This document shows, in pieces, positions 25,886 through 35,102 of a stretch of DNA of 64,000 nt (position 1 is the stretch's first letter; each line of letters starts with the position of its first letter). A program made the position numbers and the translations under genes. This DNA comes from Massilia sp. YIM B02769. Its GTDB lineage: Bacteria > Pseudomonadota > Gammaproteobacteria > Burkholderiales > Burkholderiaceae_D. Below the pieces are notes generated by a model that ran no database searches, had not been told where the DNA came from, and saw only the letters and a list, made by a program, of their open reading frames with translations. The stretch covers positions 124,001-188,000 of the forward strand of contig NZ_JASNRC010000011.1 in the NCBI RefSeq assembly GCF_030411995.1. The letters are read 5' to 3'.

Positions 25886-26995
25886 TCAGGCGCCGCGGCT
25901 CGCCGGCCAGGCGATCTCGAACGTCGTTCCGCCGCCGGCCGACGGGCGGCACGCGGCTTGCCCGCTATGCGCGTGGGCGATGGCGCGCACGACCGCAAGT
26001 CCCAGCCCACTTCCCGACGGCCGGCGAGTCCTGGCTTCCTCGCCGCGCTGGAAAGCCTCGAACACTTTTGCCACCGCCTCAGGCGCGATACCCGGCCCGT
26101 CGTCGCTGACCGCCAGGCGCGCCTGGCCGCCGGCGCAATCGAGCACGATGCGCAGCGTGCCGGGCAGGGCATGGCAGCGCGCGTTCTCCAGCAGCGCCAG
26201 CAATGCCTGCCGCATGCGACCCGGATCGCAGTCGATCTCGTCTTCGGCAAGGTCCAGCGCGGGCGCCAGGCCCGCAGCCTGCAGGTCCGGACCCAGCAGG
26301 GCGACGACACCGCGGATGTCGTCGGCGAGGCGGCAGCGTTCCAGGCGCAGGCTGAGGTGCCCGCTGTCGGCCAGGCCGACCACGCGCAGGTCCTCGATCA
26401 GGCCGCCGAGGTGCTCGGCCTGGGCCAGCAGGCTGCGAAACAGCTTCGGCTCCGGCAAGAAGACGCCTTCGGCCAGGCCCTGCAGGCGTCCGCGCAGTAC
26501 CGTCACCGGCGTGCGCAGTTCGTGCGCGATGGCGGCGTTCCAGAAAGCCTGTTCGCTGGCCATGCGTTCCAACCGCTCGGCCATCGTGTTGAAATCCTCC
26601 ACCAGCAGCGAGGCCTCGCCCACCGTGCCGTCGGCGCCGGTGGCGCGCGCGGCCAGGTCGCCCTGCGACACGCGACGCAGGTTTTCCGCCACCGAGGTCA
26701 GGGGCACCAGAAGCCGCTGCGACAGCTTGATCGCCACGGCCGCCGCCAGCGCCACGGCGCCCAGCGTCGACGAGAGGATCCAGCCCCATTCCGGGCCGGT
26801 CGGGAGCCATTCTCCCGGGTTGGAAATATGGTCGGGCGCGTAGGTGAACATCAGGCCGTAGAACACGTAGGAGCCGATCACCGTGGCCACCATCACGCTC
26901 AGCACGAGCAAGGCCACCGCCAGCACGATCTGGCGCCGCAGCCCGTGCATTCCGCTCATCCTGCCGCTCCCGATGGTTCCCCTGATGCCGCTCAT
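25886..26995 (-). CDS. Sensor histidine kinase (BaeS/AdeS-like)
   Basis: An inner-membrane kinase of 369 residues. Two membrane segments flank a short periplasmic loop (IVLAVALLVLSVMVATVIGSY and ILSSTLGAVALAAAVAIKL), followed by HAMP (LLVPLTSVAENLRRVSQGDL), the phospho-acceptor motif NAAIAHELRTPVTVLRGRL and the ATPase boxes NARCHA, DDGPGI and GSGLGLAVVRA. The start ATG overlaps the regulator stop (ATGA). The pair is divergent from an RND pump, as AdeRS is from AdeABC, so it probably senses toxic compounds and controls that pump. Confidence 0.87.
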   Translation of the reverse strand: MSGIRGTIGSGRMSGMHGLRRQIVLAVALLVLSVMVATVIGSYVFYGLMFTYAPDHISNPGEWLPTGPEWGWILSSTLGAVALAAAVAIKLSQRLLVPLTSVAENLRRVSQGDLAARATGADGTVGEASLLVEDFNTMAERLERMASEQAFWNAAIAHELRTPVTVLRGRLQGLAEGVFLPEPKLFRSLLAQAEHLGGLIEDLRVVGLADSGHLSLRLERCRLADDIRGVVALLGPDLQAAGLAPALDLAEDEIDCDPGRMRQALLALLENARCHALPGTLRIVLDCAGGQARLAVSDDGPGIAPEAVAKVFEAFQRGEEARTRRPSGSGLGLAVVRAIAHAHSGQAACRPSAGGGTTFEIAWPASRGA

Positions 26996-27717
26996 GCTGC
27001 GCCACCGAAGCGGTAGCCGACGCCGCGCACGTTTTCCGGAATGCCGGTCACGCCCGCGTCTTCGAGCTTCCTGCGCAACTTGCTGATGTGGCTGTCCACG
27101 GTGCGCTCCAGCGTGTCGCCTTCGGGCAGGCAGTGCGTCAGCAGCTCGCTGCGGCTGAACACCTTGCGCGGCGCACGGGCAAGATGGGCGAGCAGGCGGA
27201 ATTCGGTCAGGGTCAGCGGCAGGGCCAGTTCGCGGCCGTCCAGCTGCGCGCTCGCTTCGTGCTTGCCGAGGTCGATCGCCAGCTGCGCGGCGCGAATCAC
27301 GTCCGGCGCCGCGCCGGGCTGGCGCGACGTCCGGCGCAGCACCGCCTGCACCCGCGCCACCACTTCGGCGGGGTTGAAGGGCTTGACCACGTAATCGTCG
27401 GCGCCGGTGCGCAGGCCCATCAGCTTGTCGATGTCCCCGTCCATCGCGGTCACCATGATGACCGGCGTGTCGCCGCGGCGGCGCAGTTCCGCCAGCACCA
27501 TCCAGCCGTCGAGCACCGGCATCTGCACGTCCAGCAGGACCAGGTCGGGCCTGGCCGACAGGTGCAGGTCGAGCGTGCGCTGGCCGTTTTCCGCACGCAG
27601 CGTCCGGAAGCCGCCGCGTGCGCAATAGGCGGCCAGGATCGCGGCGATCTCGTCGTCGTCCTCCGCGATCAGTACCAGCGCCTGGTCCTGCATGGCGTTG
27701 CCAACGGCGCCGCTCAT
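26992..27717 (-). CDS. OmpR-family response regulator (AdeR/BaeR-like)
   Basis: A 241-residue regulator: receiver domain with acidic pair EDDD, phospho-acceptor in VLLDVQMPVLDG, the conserved Lys in DDYVVKPFN, then a C-terminal winged helix (RTVDSHISKLRRKLED, GVGYRF). The start at 27717 or the internal ATG at 27693 are both possible; neither has a clear ribosome site. It is the first gene of the two-component operon and 159 bp from the divergent pump gene, its likely target. Confidence 0.88.
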   Translation of the reverse strand: MSGAVGNAMQDQALVLIAEDDDEIAAILAAYCARGGFRTLRAENGQRTLDLHLSARPDLVLLDVQMPVLDGWMVLAELRRRGDTPVIMVTAMDGDIDKLMGLRTGADDYVVKPFNPAEVVARVQAVLRRTSRQPGAAPDVIRAAQLAIDLGKHEASAQLDGRELALPLTLTEFRLLAHLARAPRKVFSRSELLTHCLPEGDTLERTVDSHISKLRRKLEDAGVTGIPENVRGVGYRFGGAA

Positions 27718-27876
27718 GCGGGCCGGAGGCGCAATTTCGCAGCCATCTCCATCGAATCTCCATCAAGTTGCAACCGAATCTCGACACGCGGACAACATAC
27801 TCCCGCCTTTCGCCCCAGCGCGACATTTTATCGAGGGACCGCCCGCTCATGCTGCCGGTGCCCGGGATTATCGACC

Positions 27877-30800
27877 ATGCCCCAGTTTTTCATCAAGCGC
27901 CCCGTCTTTGCCTGGGTGCTCGCACTCTTCATCGTCCTTGCCGGGCTGATCGCCATTCCGCAACTGCCGGTGGAGCGCTATCCGGAGGTGGCGCCGCCGT
28001 CCGTCAGCATCAGCGCAAGCTATCCGGGTGCCTCGGCCAGGACCATGAATGACGCCGTCGTCGGGCTCATCGAGCGCGAGCTGTCGAGCGTCAAGGGCAT
28101 GCTGTACTTCGCATCGAGCACCGATAGCACCGGCAGCGCGCAGATCACGGCCACCTTCAGACCGGGCACCGATCCCGAGCTGGCCCAGGTCGACGTACAG
28201 AACCGCCTGAAGGCGGTGGAGCCGCGCCTGCCGCAGGCGGTGCGCCAGAACGGCCTGATGGTCGAGTCGGCGACATCGAACTTCCTGATGATCATCGGCT
28301 TGACGACGCCGGACGGCAGCTTCAGCGAAACCGACCTGGGCGACTACATGGCGCGCAACGTGGTCGAGGAGCTGCGCCGGGTATCCGGTGTCGGCAGGGT
28401 GCAGCTGTTCGGCGCCGAGAAGGCGATGCGTATCTGGGTCGATCCGGCCAAGCTGGTTGCCTACCAGCTGGCAATGAGCGACGTGACCGCCGCGATCGCA
28501 CGCCAGAACGCCCAGATCGCGCCCGGCCGCGTGGGCGACGCGCCGGCGCTGCCCGGACAGCAGATCACGGTGCCGCTCAGCGCGCAGGGACAGCTGTCGA
28601 CACCTGAAGAATTCGCCCGCATCGTCCTGCGCGCCAACGTCAGCGGCGCCAGCGTGGTTCTGGGCGACGTCGCCCGCGTCGAGCTGGGGGCGCAGAGCTA
28701 TGGCTTCAGCACGCGCGACAACGGCCACACCTCCACCGGTGCGGCAATCCAGCTGGCGCCCGGCGCGAATGCCGTGGCCACCGCCAGCGCCGTGCGCGCG
28801 CGCCTGCAGGAACTGGCGCCGTCGATGCCGCGCGGGATGGAATACGCGGTGCCGTTCGACACGGCGCCGTTCGTGAAGATCTCCATCGAGAAAGTCATCC
28901 ATACGCTGGTCGAGGCGATGGTGCTGGTGTTCCTGGTCATGTACCTGTTCCTGCAGAACCTGCGCTACACCCTGATTCCGGCGCTGGTGGCGCCGATCGC
29001 GCTGCTCGGCACCTTGACTGTGATGCTGGCGGCGGGGTTCTCGATCAATGTGCTCACCATGTTCGGCATGGTGCTGGCGATTGGCATCATCGTCGACGAC
29101 GCCATCGTGGTGGTCGAGAACGTCGAGCGGCTGATGGCCACCGAAGGCCTGGGGCCGAAGGAGGCGACGATCAAGGCGATGAAGGAGATCACCGGCGCCG
29201 TCGTCGGCATCACGCTGGTGCTGACGGCGGTCTTCATCCCGATGGCCTTCGCGGGCGGCTCGGTCGGCGTCATCTACCGCCAGTTCGCGGTGGCGATGTC
29301 GGTGTCCATCCTGTTCTCCGCCTTCCTGGCGCTGAGTTTCACGCCCGCGCTGTGCGCAACGCTGCTGCGGCCGGTCCCGGCGGGGCACCATGACAAGCAA
29401 GGCTTCTTCGGCTGGTTCAACCGGGGCTTCGACAGGCTCACGCGCCGTTACGGCGCCGCCACGGCGGCCTGCATTGCCCGCCCGGTACGGCTGATGCTCG
29501 CCTGGCTGGCGATCGCGCTCGTGCTCGGGCTGGCCTTCCGCTCGCTGCCGGCCGCCTTTTTGCCCGAGGAAGACCAGGGTTACTTCATGACCTCGTTCCA
29601 GCTGCCTTCGGACGCCACGGGCGAGCGCACCCTGGAGGTGGTCAAGGCCTACGAGCGCCACGTGGCGGCGCGGCCTGGCCTGGGCGGCAACCAGCTGATC
29701 CTCGGCTTCGGCTTTTCCGGCTCGGGCGCGAATACCGCGCTGGCCTATACCATGCTGAAGGACTGGGACGAGCGCGCCGGAGCCACCGCACTCGATGAAG
29801 TGGCGCGGGCGCAGGCCGCGATGGCCGACAGCCGCGCGGCATCGGTGATGAGCCTGATGCCGCCGGCGATCGACGGGCTCGGTACCTCGTCCGGATTCGC
29901 GCTGCGCCTGCAGGACCGTGCCGCCCAGGGCCAGGCGGCCCTGCTGGCGGCCGAACGCCGCCTGATCGCGCTGGCGGCGCAAAGCAGCGTGGTGGCCGGC
30001 GTGTATTCGGAGGGCCTGCCGCCGGGCGTCAGCGTGCGCCTCGACATCGACCGTCCGAAGGCGGAGACCATGGGCATCGCCTTTACCGACATCAGCGACA
30101 CGCTGTCGGCGGCGATGGGATCGGTCTACGTCAACGATTTTCCGAACGCGGGGCGGATGCAGCAGGTGATCGTCCAGGCCGAGGCCGGCGCGCGCATGCA
30201 GGTCGACGATGTCCTGCGCCTGAACGTGAAGAACGCCGGCGGGACGATGGTGCCGCTGGGCGAGGTCGTGCGACCGGTATGGACCGAAGAGCCGCCGCAG
30301 CTGATGCGCTATCTCGGCTATCCGTCGGTGAGCATTTCGGGCGCAGCCGGACCGAATTATTCGAGCGGCGATGCGATGGCCGAGATGGAGCGCCTGGCCA
30401 GGCAGTTGCCGGCGGGTTTTGCCCTGGAGTGGAGCGGGCAATCGCTGCAGGAACGCGAGTCCGCCGCGCAGGCGCCGCTGCTGATGGCGCTGTCGATGCT
30501 GGTCGTGTTCCTGGTGTTGGCCGCCCTGTACGAGAGCTGGTCGATTCCGGTGTCAGTGATGCTGGTGGTCCCGCTCGGCCTGGTCGGCGCGGTCGCGGCG
30601 GTCTTGATACGCGGGCTGCCGAACGACGTGTTCTTCAAGGTCGGCATGATCACGGTAATCGGTTTGTCGGCCAAGAACGCGATCCTCATCGTCGAAGTCG
30701 CGCGGCAGTTCCGCGCGGAGGGCAAGGGCCTGGCCAGGTCGGCCGTCGAAGCGGCGCGCCTGCGGCTGCGGCCCATCGTGATGACCTCGCTCGCCTTTGG

Positions 30801-31026
30801 CCTCGGCGTGATTCCGCTGATGGTGGCCGGCGGCGCCAGTTCGGAGACCCAGCATGCGATCGGCACTGGTGTGTTCGGCGGCATGGTCAGCGCGACCCTG
30901 CTGGCGGTGTTCTTCGTCCCGGTGTTTTTCGTGGTCGTGATGGGTATCCAGGAGCGAATCGCCGCGCGCCGGGGCAAGCGCAAGCCGGCGCCCGCGCCTG
31001 AGCCGGTTTGCGAGGAGGGCAGTTGA
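27877..31026 (+). CDS. RND efflux pump, HAE1 family, without adjacent adaptor
   Basis: A 1049-residue inner-membrane tripartite pump subunit. The N-terminus MPQFFIKRPVFAWVLALFIVL is typical; the proton-relay aspartates are in IIVDDAIVVVENVE and the lysine in GLSAKNAILIVE. FGWFNRGFDRL and FLPEEDQGYF are also family motifs. It resembles AdeB and MexB. Odd: normally a membrane fusion protein gene precedes the pump, but here the pump starts directly after the divergent regulator; the outer-membrane factor is also missing. It must borrow partners. A terminator follows. Confidence 0.9.
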   Translation: MPQFFIKRPVFAWVLALFIVLAGLIAIPQLPVERYPEVAPPSVSISASYPGASARTMNDAVVGLIERELSSVKGMLYFASSTDSTGSAQITATFRPGTDPELAQVDVQNRLKAVEPRLPQAVRQNGLMVESATSNFLMIIGLTTPDGSFSETDLGDYMARNVVEELRRVSGVGRVQLFGAEKAMRIWVDPAKLVAYQLAMSDVTAAIARQNAQIAPGRVGDAPALPGQQITVPLSAQGQLSTPEEFARIVLRANVSGASVVLGDVARVELGAQSYGFSTRDNGHTSTGAAIQLAPGANAVATASAVRARLQELAPSMPRGMEYAVPFDTAPFVKISIEKVIHTLVEAMVLVFLVMYLFLQNLRYTLIPALVAPIALLGTLTVMLAAGFSINVLTMFGMVLAIGIIVDDAIVVVENVERLMATEGLGPKEATIKAMKEITGAVVGITLVLTAVFIPMAFAGGSVGVIYRQFAVAMSVSILFSAFLALSFTPALCATLLRPVPAGHHDKQGFFGWFNRGFDRLTRRYGAATAACIARPVRLMLAWLAIALVLGLAFRSLPAAFLPEEDQGYFMTSFQLPSDATGERTLEVVKAYERHVAARPGLGGNQLILGFGFSGSGANTALAYTMLKDWDERAGATALDEVARAQAAMADSRAASVMSLMPPAIDGLGTSSGFALRLQDRAAQGQAALLAAERRLIALAAQSSVVAGVYSEGLPPGVSVRLDIDRPKAETMGIAFTDISDTLSAAMGSVYVNDFPNAGRMQQVIVQAEAGARMQVDDVLRLNVKNAGGTMVPLGEVVRPVWTEEPPQLMRYLGYPSVSISGAAGPNYSSGDAMAEMERLARQLPAGFALEWSGQSLQERESAAQAPLLMALSMLVVFLVLAALYESWSIPVSVMLVVPLGLVGAVAAVLIRGLPNDVFFKVGMITVIGLSAKNAILIVEVARQFRAEGKGLARSAVEAARLRLRPIVMTSLAFGLGVIPLMVAGGASSETQHAIGTGVFGGMVSATLLAVFFVPVFFVVVMGIQERIAARRGKRKPAPAPEPVCEEGS

Positions 31027-31032
31027 ACCAGG

Positions 31033-31076
31033 ACGGGCCGCAAGAAAGCCGTTCCTGCGACTGTCTTGCGGCCCGT
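31033..31076. terminator. Bidirectional hairpin between convergent genes
   Basis: ACGGGCCGCAAG (31033-31044) is the exact reverse complement of CTTGCGGCCCGT (31065-31076), with a 20-base loop. It lies between the pump stop and the convergent peptidase stop. There is no strong T run, so it may act as a mRNA-end stabiliser as much as a terminator. Confidence 0.6.
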
Positions 31077-31088
31077 GCCATGATTTGC

Positions 31089-32909
31089 TCAGTTCTTCTT
31101 GTCTTCCTCCTGCGGCCACGCCACGCCGGTCCACGCGGCATTCATCGACTGCTGGGCCGCGCTCGTCTTGTCGAGGGGCTTGACCTTGGCCTTGCCTTTC
31201 GGCTGCAGCAGCGGGGTGACCGGCAGTGCGAGCAGTTCGTCGCGGCGGAACAGGTGGACCTGGAACGGCCCGGCCTTCGACAGCGCCATCTTGTCGCCGA
31301 TGTCCTTGGCTGACACCCGCAGCCCGTTCACCGCCAGCAGGGTGTCGCCCGCGACCACGCCGGCCTTCCATGCCGGGCTGTCGCGCTCGACGACGGTGAC
31401 CACAGCCGGGTCGCTGCCTTCGCGCAGGGTCCAGCCGGCCCACCATTCCTGCTTTTGCTCGGCATCCTTCGGCACGTCGATCAGCTTCTGCAGGCCGACC
31501 TGGGCCAGCAGGGTGTCGAACGGGATCTCGGCGGTGCCGTCCACGTACTGGCTCCACCAGGCGCGCCAGTCCTGGCCGCTGACACCGCGCAGCGCGGCGA
31601 GGACCGCCGCCACGTCGTAGCCGCCCTGCGCGGTGGAGTGCTGCTCGAACAGGATGCGGTGCACGTCTTCCAGGCCTTTTTTTCCACCCGTCTGGCGGCG
31701 CAGCTCGATGTCCATCGCGAGCGCCAGCAGCTGGCCTTTCGAATAGATGTTGACCGAGGCGTTGCGGGCGCGCTCGCCGCCGACGGCGATCCACTCGTCA
31801 AAGCTGGAATCGGCCGCGCTTTGCTGGAAGCGGCCCGGCTGGTGCTGGTAGTCGTCGATCAGCTTCGCGTACTCTTCATGGAATTCGTCGCGCTTTTCCA
31901 GGCCGGCGCGCAGCACGATCAGCTCTTCGAAGTAGGACGTGTGGCCTTCGGCGACCCACAGCAGGCGGTTGTAGTTCTCGTTCTGGTAGTCGTAGGGGAC
32001 CATCTCCTTCGGACGGTAGGCCTTGACGTTCCAGGTGTGATAGAACTCGTGCGCGGCCGTGCGCAGGAAGTTCAGGTAGGCCTTGCGCGGCGCGAAGGTC
32101 CAGCGCGGCTTCTGGATCACGGTGGAGTTGGCGTGCTCGGTCGCGCCGCCGGCGCCGTCGGTCGCGTGGACGATGAAGAGGTAGCGCCCGAACGGGTACT
32201 TGCCGTTGTAGAGCTTCGCGGTCTCGCCGACGATCTTTTTCAAATCGATCATCATCTGCTTGCCGTCGTGGTTGCCGCGGCCCCAGATGGCCAGTTCGAT
32301 GGTGCGGCCGTCGACTTTGTCGGTGTAGAACTCGTGCAGGCCGGTCTCGATCGGCGCGTCGACCAGCACGTCGTAGTCGGCGGCGACGAAGCAGTGCTCG
32401 CAGCTGCCCGCGTCCATGCCCGAGCGCGACTTCCAGCCCTGCGGCACGTCCAGCCTGACGTTCACCTTCTCCTTGCGGAAGGGCGCGGCGTAGACGAACA
32501 CGCCGCTGGCGTCGAGGTAGGCATGGGTGTCGTCGATGTGGCGGGTGCGCTCGCCCAGGGTGTTCGCATACAGCTCGTACTGCACGGTGACCGCGTCGCC
32601 CGGCCGGGTCTTGACTTGCCAGGTGCCCTTGTCGGTCTTCTCGACCGGCAGCGCGGCGCCCCTGGCGTCGAAGGCCTTGAACAGGCGCACGCCATTGGCC
32701 AGGTTCAGCATGTTGTAGCGGCCGGTGCGCCAGTTCGGCATCGACACGTCGAGCGTGGTTCCGCGCGTGGCCGGGAAGGTGGCGCGCACTTCGGCGAGGT
32801 GCTGGGCGGCGTCGGTGATCTTCAGCTGGTAGTCGACGTCGGCGCGCGCGCTGGCGCTGGCGCCGAGGAGAAGGACGGGGAGGGCGTAGGCAAGGAAAGA
32901 TGGTCTCAT
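31089..32909 (-). CDS. M61-family metallopeptidase (glycyl aminopeptidase type) with PDZ domain
   Basis: A secreted or periplasmic zinc peptidase. The start at 32909 gives a signal peptide (MRPSFLAYALPVLLLGASASARA) and 606 residues. The N-terminal beta domain is followed by the catalytic helix TAAHEFYHTW (HExxH) and the third ligand in WVAEGHTSYFEEL. A PDZ domain is near residues 500-585 (SPAWKAGVVAGDTLLAVNGLRV). M61 enzymes prefer N-terminal Gly or Ala. It is convergent to the RND pump and divergent from a small basic protein gene. Confidence 0.88.
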   Translation of the reverse strand: MRPSFLAYALPVLLLGASASARADVDYQLKITDAAQHLAEVRATFPATRGTTLDVSMPNWRTGRYNMLNLANGVRLFKAFDARGAALPVEKTDKGTWQVKTRPGDAVTVQYELYANTLGERTRHIDDTHAYLDASGVFVYAAPFRKEKVNVRLDVPQGWKSRSGMDAGSCEHCFVAADYDVLVDAPIETGLHEFYTDKVDGRTIELAIWGRGNHDGKQMMIDLKKIVGETAKLYNGKYPFGRYLFIVHATDGAGGATEHANSTVIQKPRWTFAPRKAYLNFLRTAAHEFYHTWNVKAYRPKEMVPYDYQNENYNRLLWVAEGHTSYFEELIVLRAGLEKRDEFHEEYAKLIDDYQHQPGRFQQSAADSSFDEWIAVGGERARNASVNIYSKGQLLALAMDIELRRQTGGKKGLEDVHRILFEQHSTAQGGYDVAAVLAALRGVSGQDWRAWWSQYVDGTAEIPFDTLLAQVGLQKLIDVPKDAEQKQEWWAGWTLREGSDPAVVTVVERDSPAWKAGVVAGDTLLAVNGLRVSAKDIGDKMALSKAGPFQVHLFRRDELLALPVTPLLQPKGKAKVKPLDKTSAAQQSMNAAWTGVAWPQEEDKKN

Positions 32910-33085
32910 GTTCGCAATCTGGTGTACGTCCGGGATGGGCGCGATATTGTGCGCGGGAGTGTATACCAGTCGGCGTACGGCGGAGAGCCCTGTTTTTGCC
33001 GTACATACGGGGCGGCGGGCATGCGTGCGCCAGGCTTGCCGTCCTGTGCCTACGATAGACATGTCACCACAAACCGGAGAAAAGC

Positions 33086-33331
33086 ATGCCCAGAGGAGCC
33101 AGCCCGAAACGCGAACGCGAAGCGAAGAAACTCGAACGCAAGTTCAAGAAGGAGAAGCGTTACAAGGGACGCGAGGACGAAGTCGCGGCCCGCATCGTCA
33201 ACAAGCAGCGCGCCGCCGCCGGCGAAACCAAGACCGCGCACAAGCACAAGCCGCCGCGCCGCACGACCTCGCGCCGCAAGAGCCGCAGCAGCCATTCGCG
33301 CGCGCGCCGCGGTACGAAGTCGGCGTCCTGA
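33086..33331 (+). CDS. Small basic protein, plasmid-stabilisation-like family
   Basis: 81 residues, dominated by Lys and Arg, beginning MPRGASPKREREAKKLERKF and continuing with EVAARIVNKQRA. Proteins of this pattern are common in proteobacteria and are sometimes labelled as plasmid stabilisation protein, without proven function. CGGAGAAAAGC precedes the start. It is probably nucleic-acid binding because of its charge. No operon partner. Confidence 0.7.
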   Translation: MPRGASPKREREAKKLERKFKKEKRYKGREDEVAARIVNKQRAAAGETKTAHKHKPPRRTTSRRKSRSSHSRARRGTKSAS

Positions 33332-33389
33332 GCCGAACCCGCCATGCGCTTGCCTTGCAGGCCGCTCAGGACCTGCCGGCGTCTGGCGG

Positions 33390-34559
33390 CTAGACGGCAG
33401 ATTGCCCGCGCATGGTCCGGAAGGCCGAACGGACATGGGCCGCGAATACGGACGGATTTTCCATCGCCGCAAAATGTCCGCCCCGGTCGGCTTCTTCGAA
33501 GAACCGCAGATCCTCGAAGCGCTTTTCCGCCCACCGTCGCGACAGGCGCACTTGCTCTCCAGGGAACATGCTGATGCCGGCCGGCAGGGCAATTGGGGAA
33601 GAAGGCATGCCCTTGGCCATTTCCTGCGCTGCTTCCCAGTAAAAGCGTGCGGAACTCGGGCCGGCGTTCGGCAGCCAGTACAGCATGATGTCGTCGATGA
33701 GATGGTCGAGCGCGATCACGCTCTCGGGATGTCCGCTGCTGTCCGTGACATCCTGGAACAGGGCATAGATCCAGCTGGCCAGCCCGACCGGCGAATCCGC
33801 CAGCGCAAACGCCAGCGACTGCGGACGCGTGCACTGGAGCTTCATGTAGCCCGAAAACTCGCGGTTGTAGCGTTCGGCATCGTCGAGCATGCGCCGCTCG
33901 GCGGGCGTCGCGTTCCCGATTTCCTCCTCGGTCGCGCTAAACATCACCATGTTGAGGTGAATCCCGGCCAGGCCGGGGGCGCGCATGTGGGCAAGCGCGG
34001 TCGTGATCGCCGCGCCCCAATCGCCGCCCTGCGCAAACCAGCCTGCGCCATAGCCAAGCCGTTGCATCAGCTCGGCGAAGGCGCGCGCCGTGCGTCCGAC
34101 TCCCCATCCCGGCTCTGCCGGTTTGTCCGAGAAGCCGAAACCCGGCAGCGAGGGGATCACCAGGTGAAACGCGTCCGAAGGCGCGCCGCCGTGGCGGCGC
34201 GGGTCGGACAGGGGGCCGATCACGTCGCGAAACTCGAGTATCGACCCTGGCCAGCCGTGCGTGAGGAGCAGGGGAGCTGCGCCGGCTTCAGGCGACCGGA
34301 TGTGCAGGAATTGAATGCCGAGTCCGTCGACGATGGTGCGGCTGCTGCCCCAGGCATTGAGCATCGCTTCGGTACGGCGCCAATCGTATTCGCCGCGCCA
34401 GGCTGCCACCAGCGCCTCGATACGCTCGTGCCTGGGTCCCTGCGATCCATCCTGCACCGTTCCGGGATCGGGCCAGCGAATCCGGTCCAGGCGTTCCTGC
34501 AGGCCGTCCAGGCTGGCCTGGGAAATGTGTATCGGGAAGGGTGTAATGGCGGTGCTCAC
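33390..34559 (-). CDS. Epoxide hydrolase, alpha/beta-hydrolase with EHN domain
   Basis: An alpha/beta-hydrolase that opens epoxides to diols. The N-terminal EHN segment (PFPIHISQASLDGLQERLDRIRWPD) is followed by the oxyanion motif HGWPGS, the nucleophile elbow QGGDWGA with the catalytic Asp, and the base His in DRGGHFAAME. At 389 residues it is the length of microsomal-type bacterial epoxide hydrolases. The start is GTG with AAGGA 6 bases upstream. It lies 51 bp downstream of the flavoprotein-like gene on the same strand, so the two may form an operon controlled by the divergent TetR regulator. Confidence 0.88.
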   Translation of the reverse strand: MSTAITPFPIHISQASLDGLQERLDRIRWPDPGTVQDGSQGPRHERIEALVAAWRGEYDWRRTEAMLNAWGSSRTIVDGLGIQFLHIRSPEAGAAPLLLTHGWPGSILEFRDVIGPLSDPRRHGGAPSDAFHLVIPSLPGFGFSDKPAEPGWGVGRTARAFAELMQRLGYGAGWFAQGGDWGAAITTALAHMRAPGLAGIHLNMVMFSATEEEIGNATPAERRMLDDAERYNREFSGYMKLQCTRPQSLAFALADSPVGLASWIYALFQDVTDSSGHPESVIALDHLIDDIMLYWLPNAGPSSARFYWEAAQEMAKGMPSSPIALPAGISMFPGEQVRLSRRWAEKRFEDLRFFEEADRGGHFAAMENPSVFAAHVRSAFRTMRGQSAV

Positions 34560-34610
34560 ATTGGATCCTTGTCGAGGAAGTACGTCTGCCGGTGGTCTGG
34601 GCGGGGTGGT

Positions 34611-35042
34611 TTACAGCGCGATTTCGCCTTCGTCGCGTCCGGCCCAGTAGTGGATTCGCTCGGCAATAACGCGTATCATCACGATCCCGGGCGTGTCGAC
34701 ACCTTGCTCGAACCAGTGGTCGAGATCGGGCGTCCAGTGTGCCGCGAACTGCGCCTTGTCGCGAATCAGGTCGGCGTTTCCTTCGACCGAGATGAACAGC
34801 GGCGGAGCGCCCTGCGGGTCCGGCGCGCCGGAGAAGGTCAGTCCAACCTGCGGCGTGGCGTCGATGTCCGCGACGGTGCGCGCATTTTCGTAGGTAAAGA
34901 AGTAGCTGTGACCCTCGTACTCCACTTCACCATTATTGCTCATGGGGCGGCTGGCGAATGCACCGCCTTCGGTGCGTGTCGTCAGCATGCCGAAGTCGAT
35001 CTTGCGCATGGCGTCGGACAGGTCGTGCAAGGTTTTTGTCAT
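34611..35042 (-). CDS. Pyridoxamine 5'-phosphate oxidase-like general stress protein
   Basis: A 143-residue split-barrel flavin-binding protein (beginning MTKTLHDLSDAMRKIDFGML; MSNNGEVEYEG and YFFTYENARTV are typical of the general stress protein 26 group). The start at 35042 is preferred to 35054 because GGAG lies 6 bases upstream. It is probably not a true PdxH. It is divergent from a TetR gene with an operator-like repeat between them. Confidence 0.8.
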   Translation of the reverse strand: MTKTLHDLSDAMRKIDFGMLTTRTEGGAFASRPMSNNGEVEYEGHSYFFTYENARTVADIDATPQVGLTFSGAPDPQGAPPLFISVEGNADLIRDKAQFAAHWTPDLDHWFEQGVDTPGIVMIRVIAERIHYWAGRDEGEIAL

Positions 35043-35070
35043 GATGTTCTCCATTGGCGTTAACAAGATA

Positions 35071-35102
35071 TTAAACTGAACTATACCATTCCGTTCAATT
35101 AA
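35071..35102. promoter_or_regulatory. Putative TetR operator
   Basis: TTAAACTGAAC (35071-35081) and GTTCAATTAA (35093-35102) form an imperfect inverted repeat around TATACCATTCC, in the gap between the divergent flavoprotein-like and TetR genes, touching the TetR start. It also contains a possible TATACC -10 box. Autoregulation by the TetR protein is inferred. Confidence 0.5.

Noticed and set aside
31455..35063. Very long open frame on the plus strand across the M61 peptidase and epoxide hydrolase genes
   Set aside because: It is antisense to two clearly recognisable genes and its translation shows no family motif; long antisense frames are expected in GC-rich DNA.
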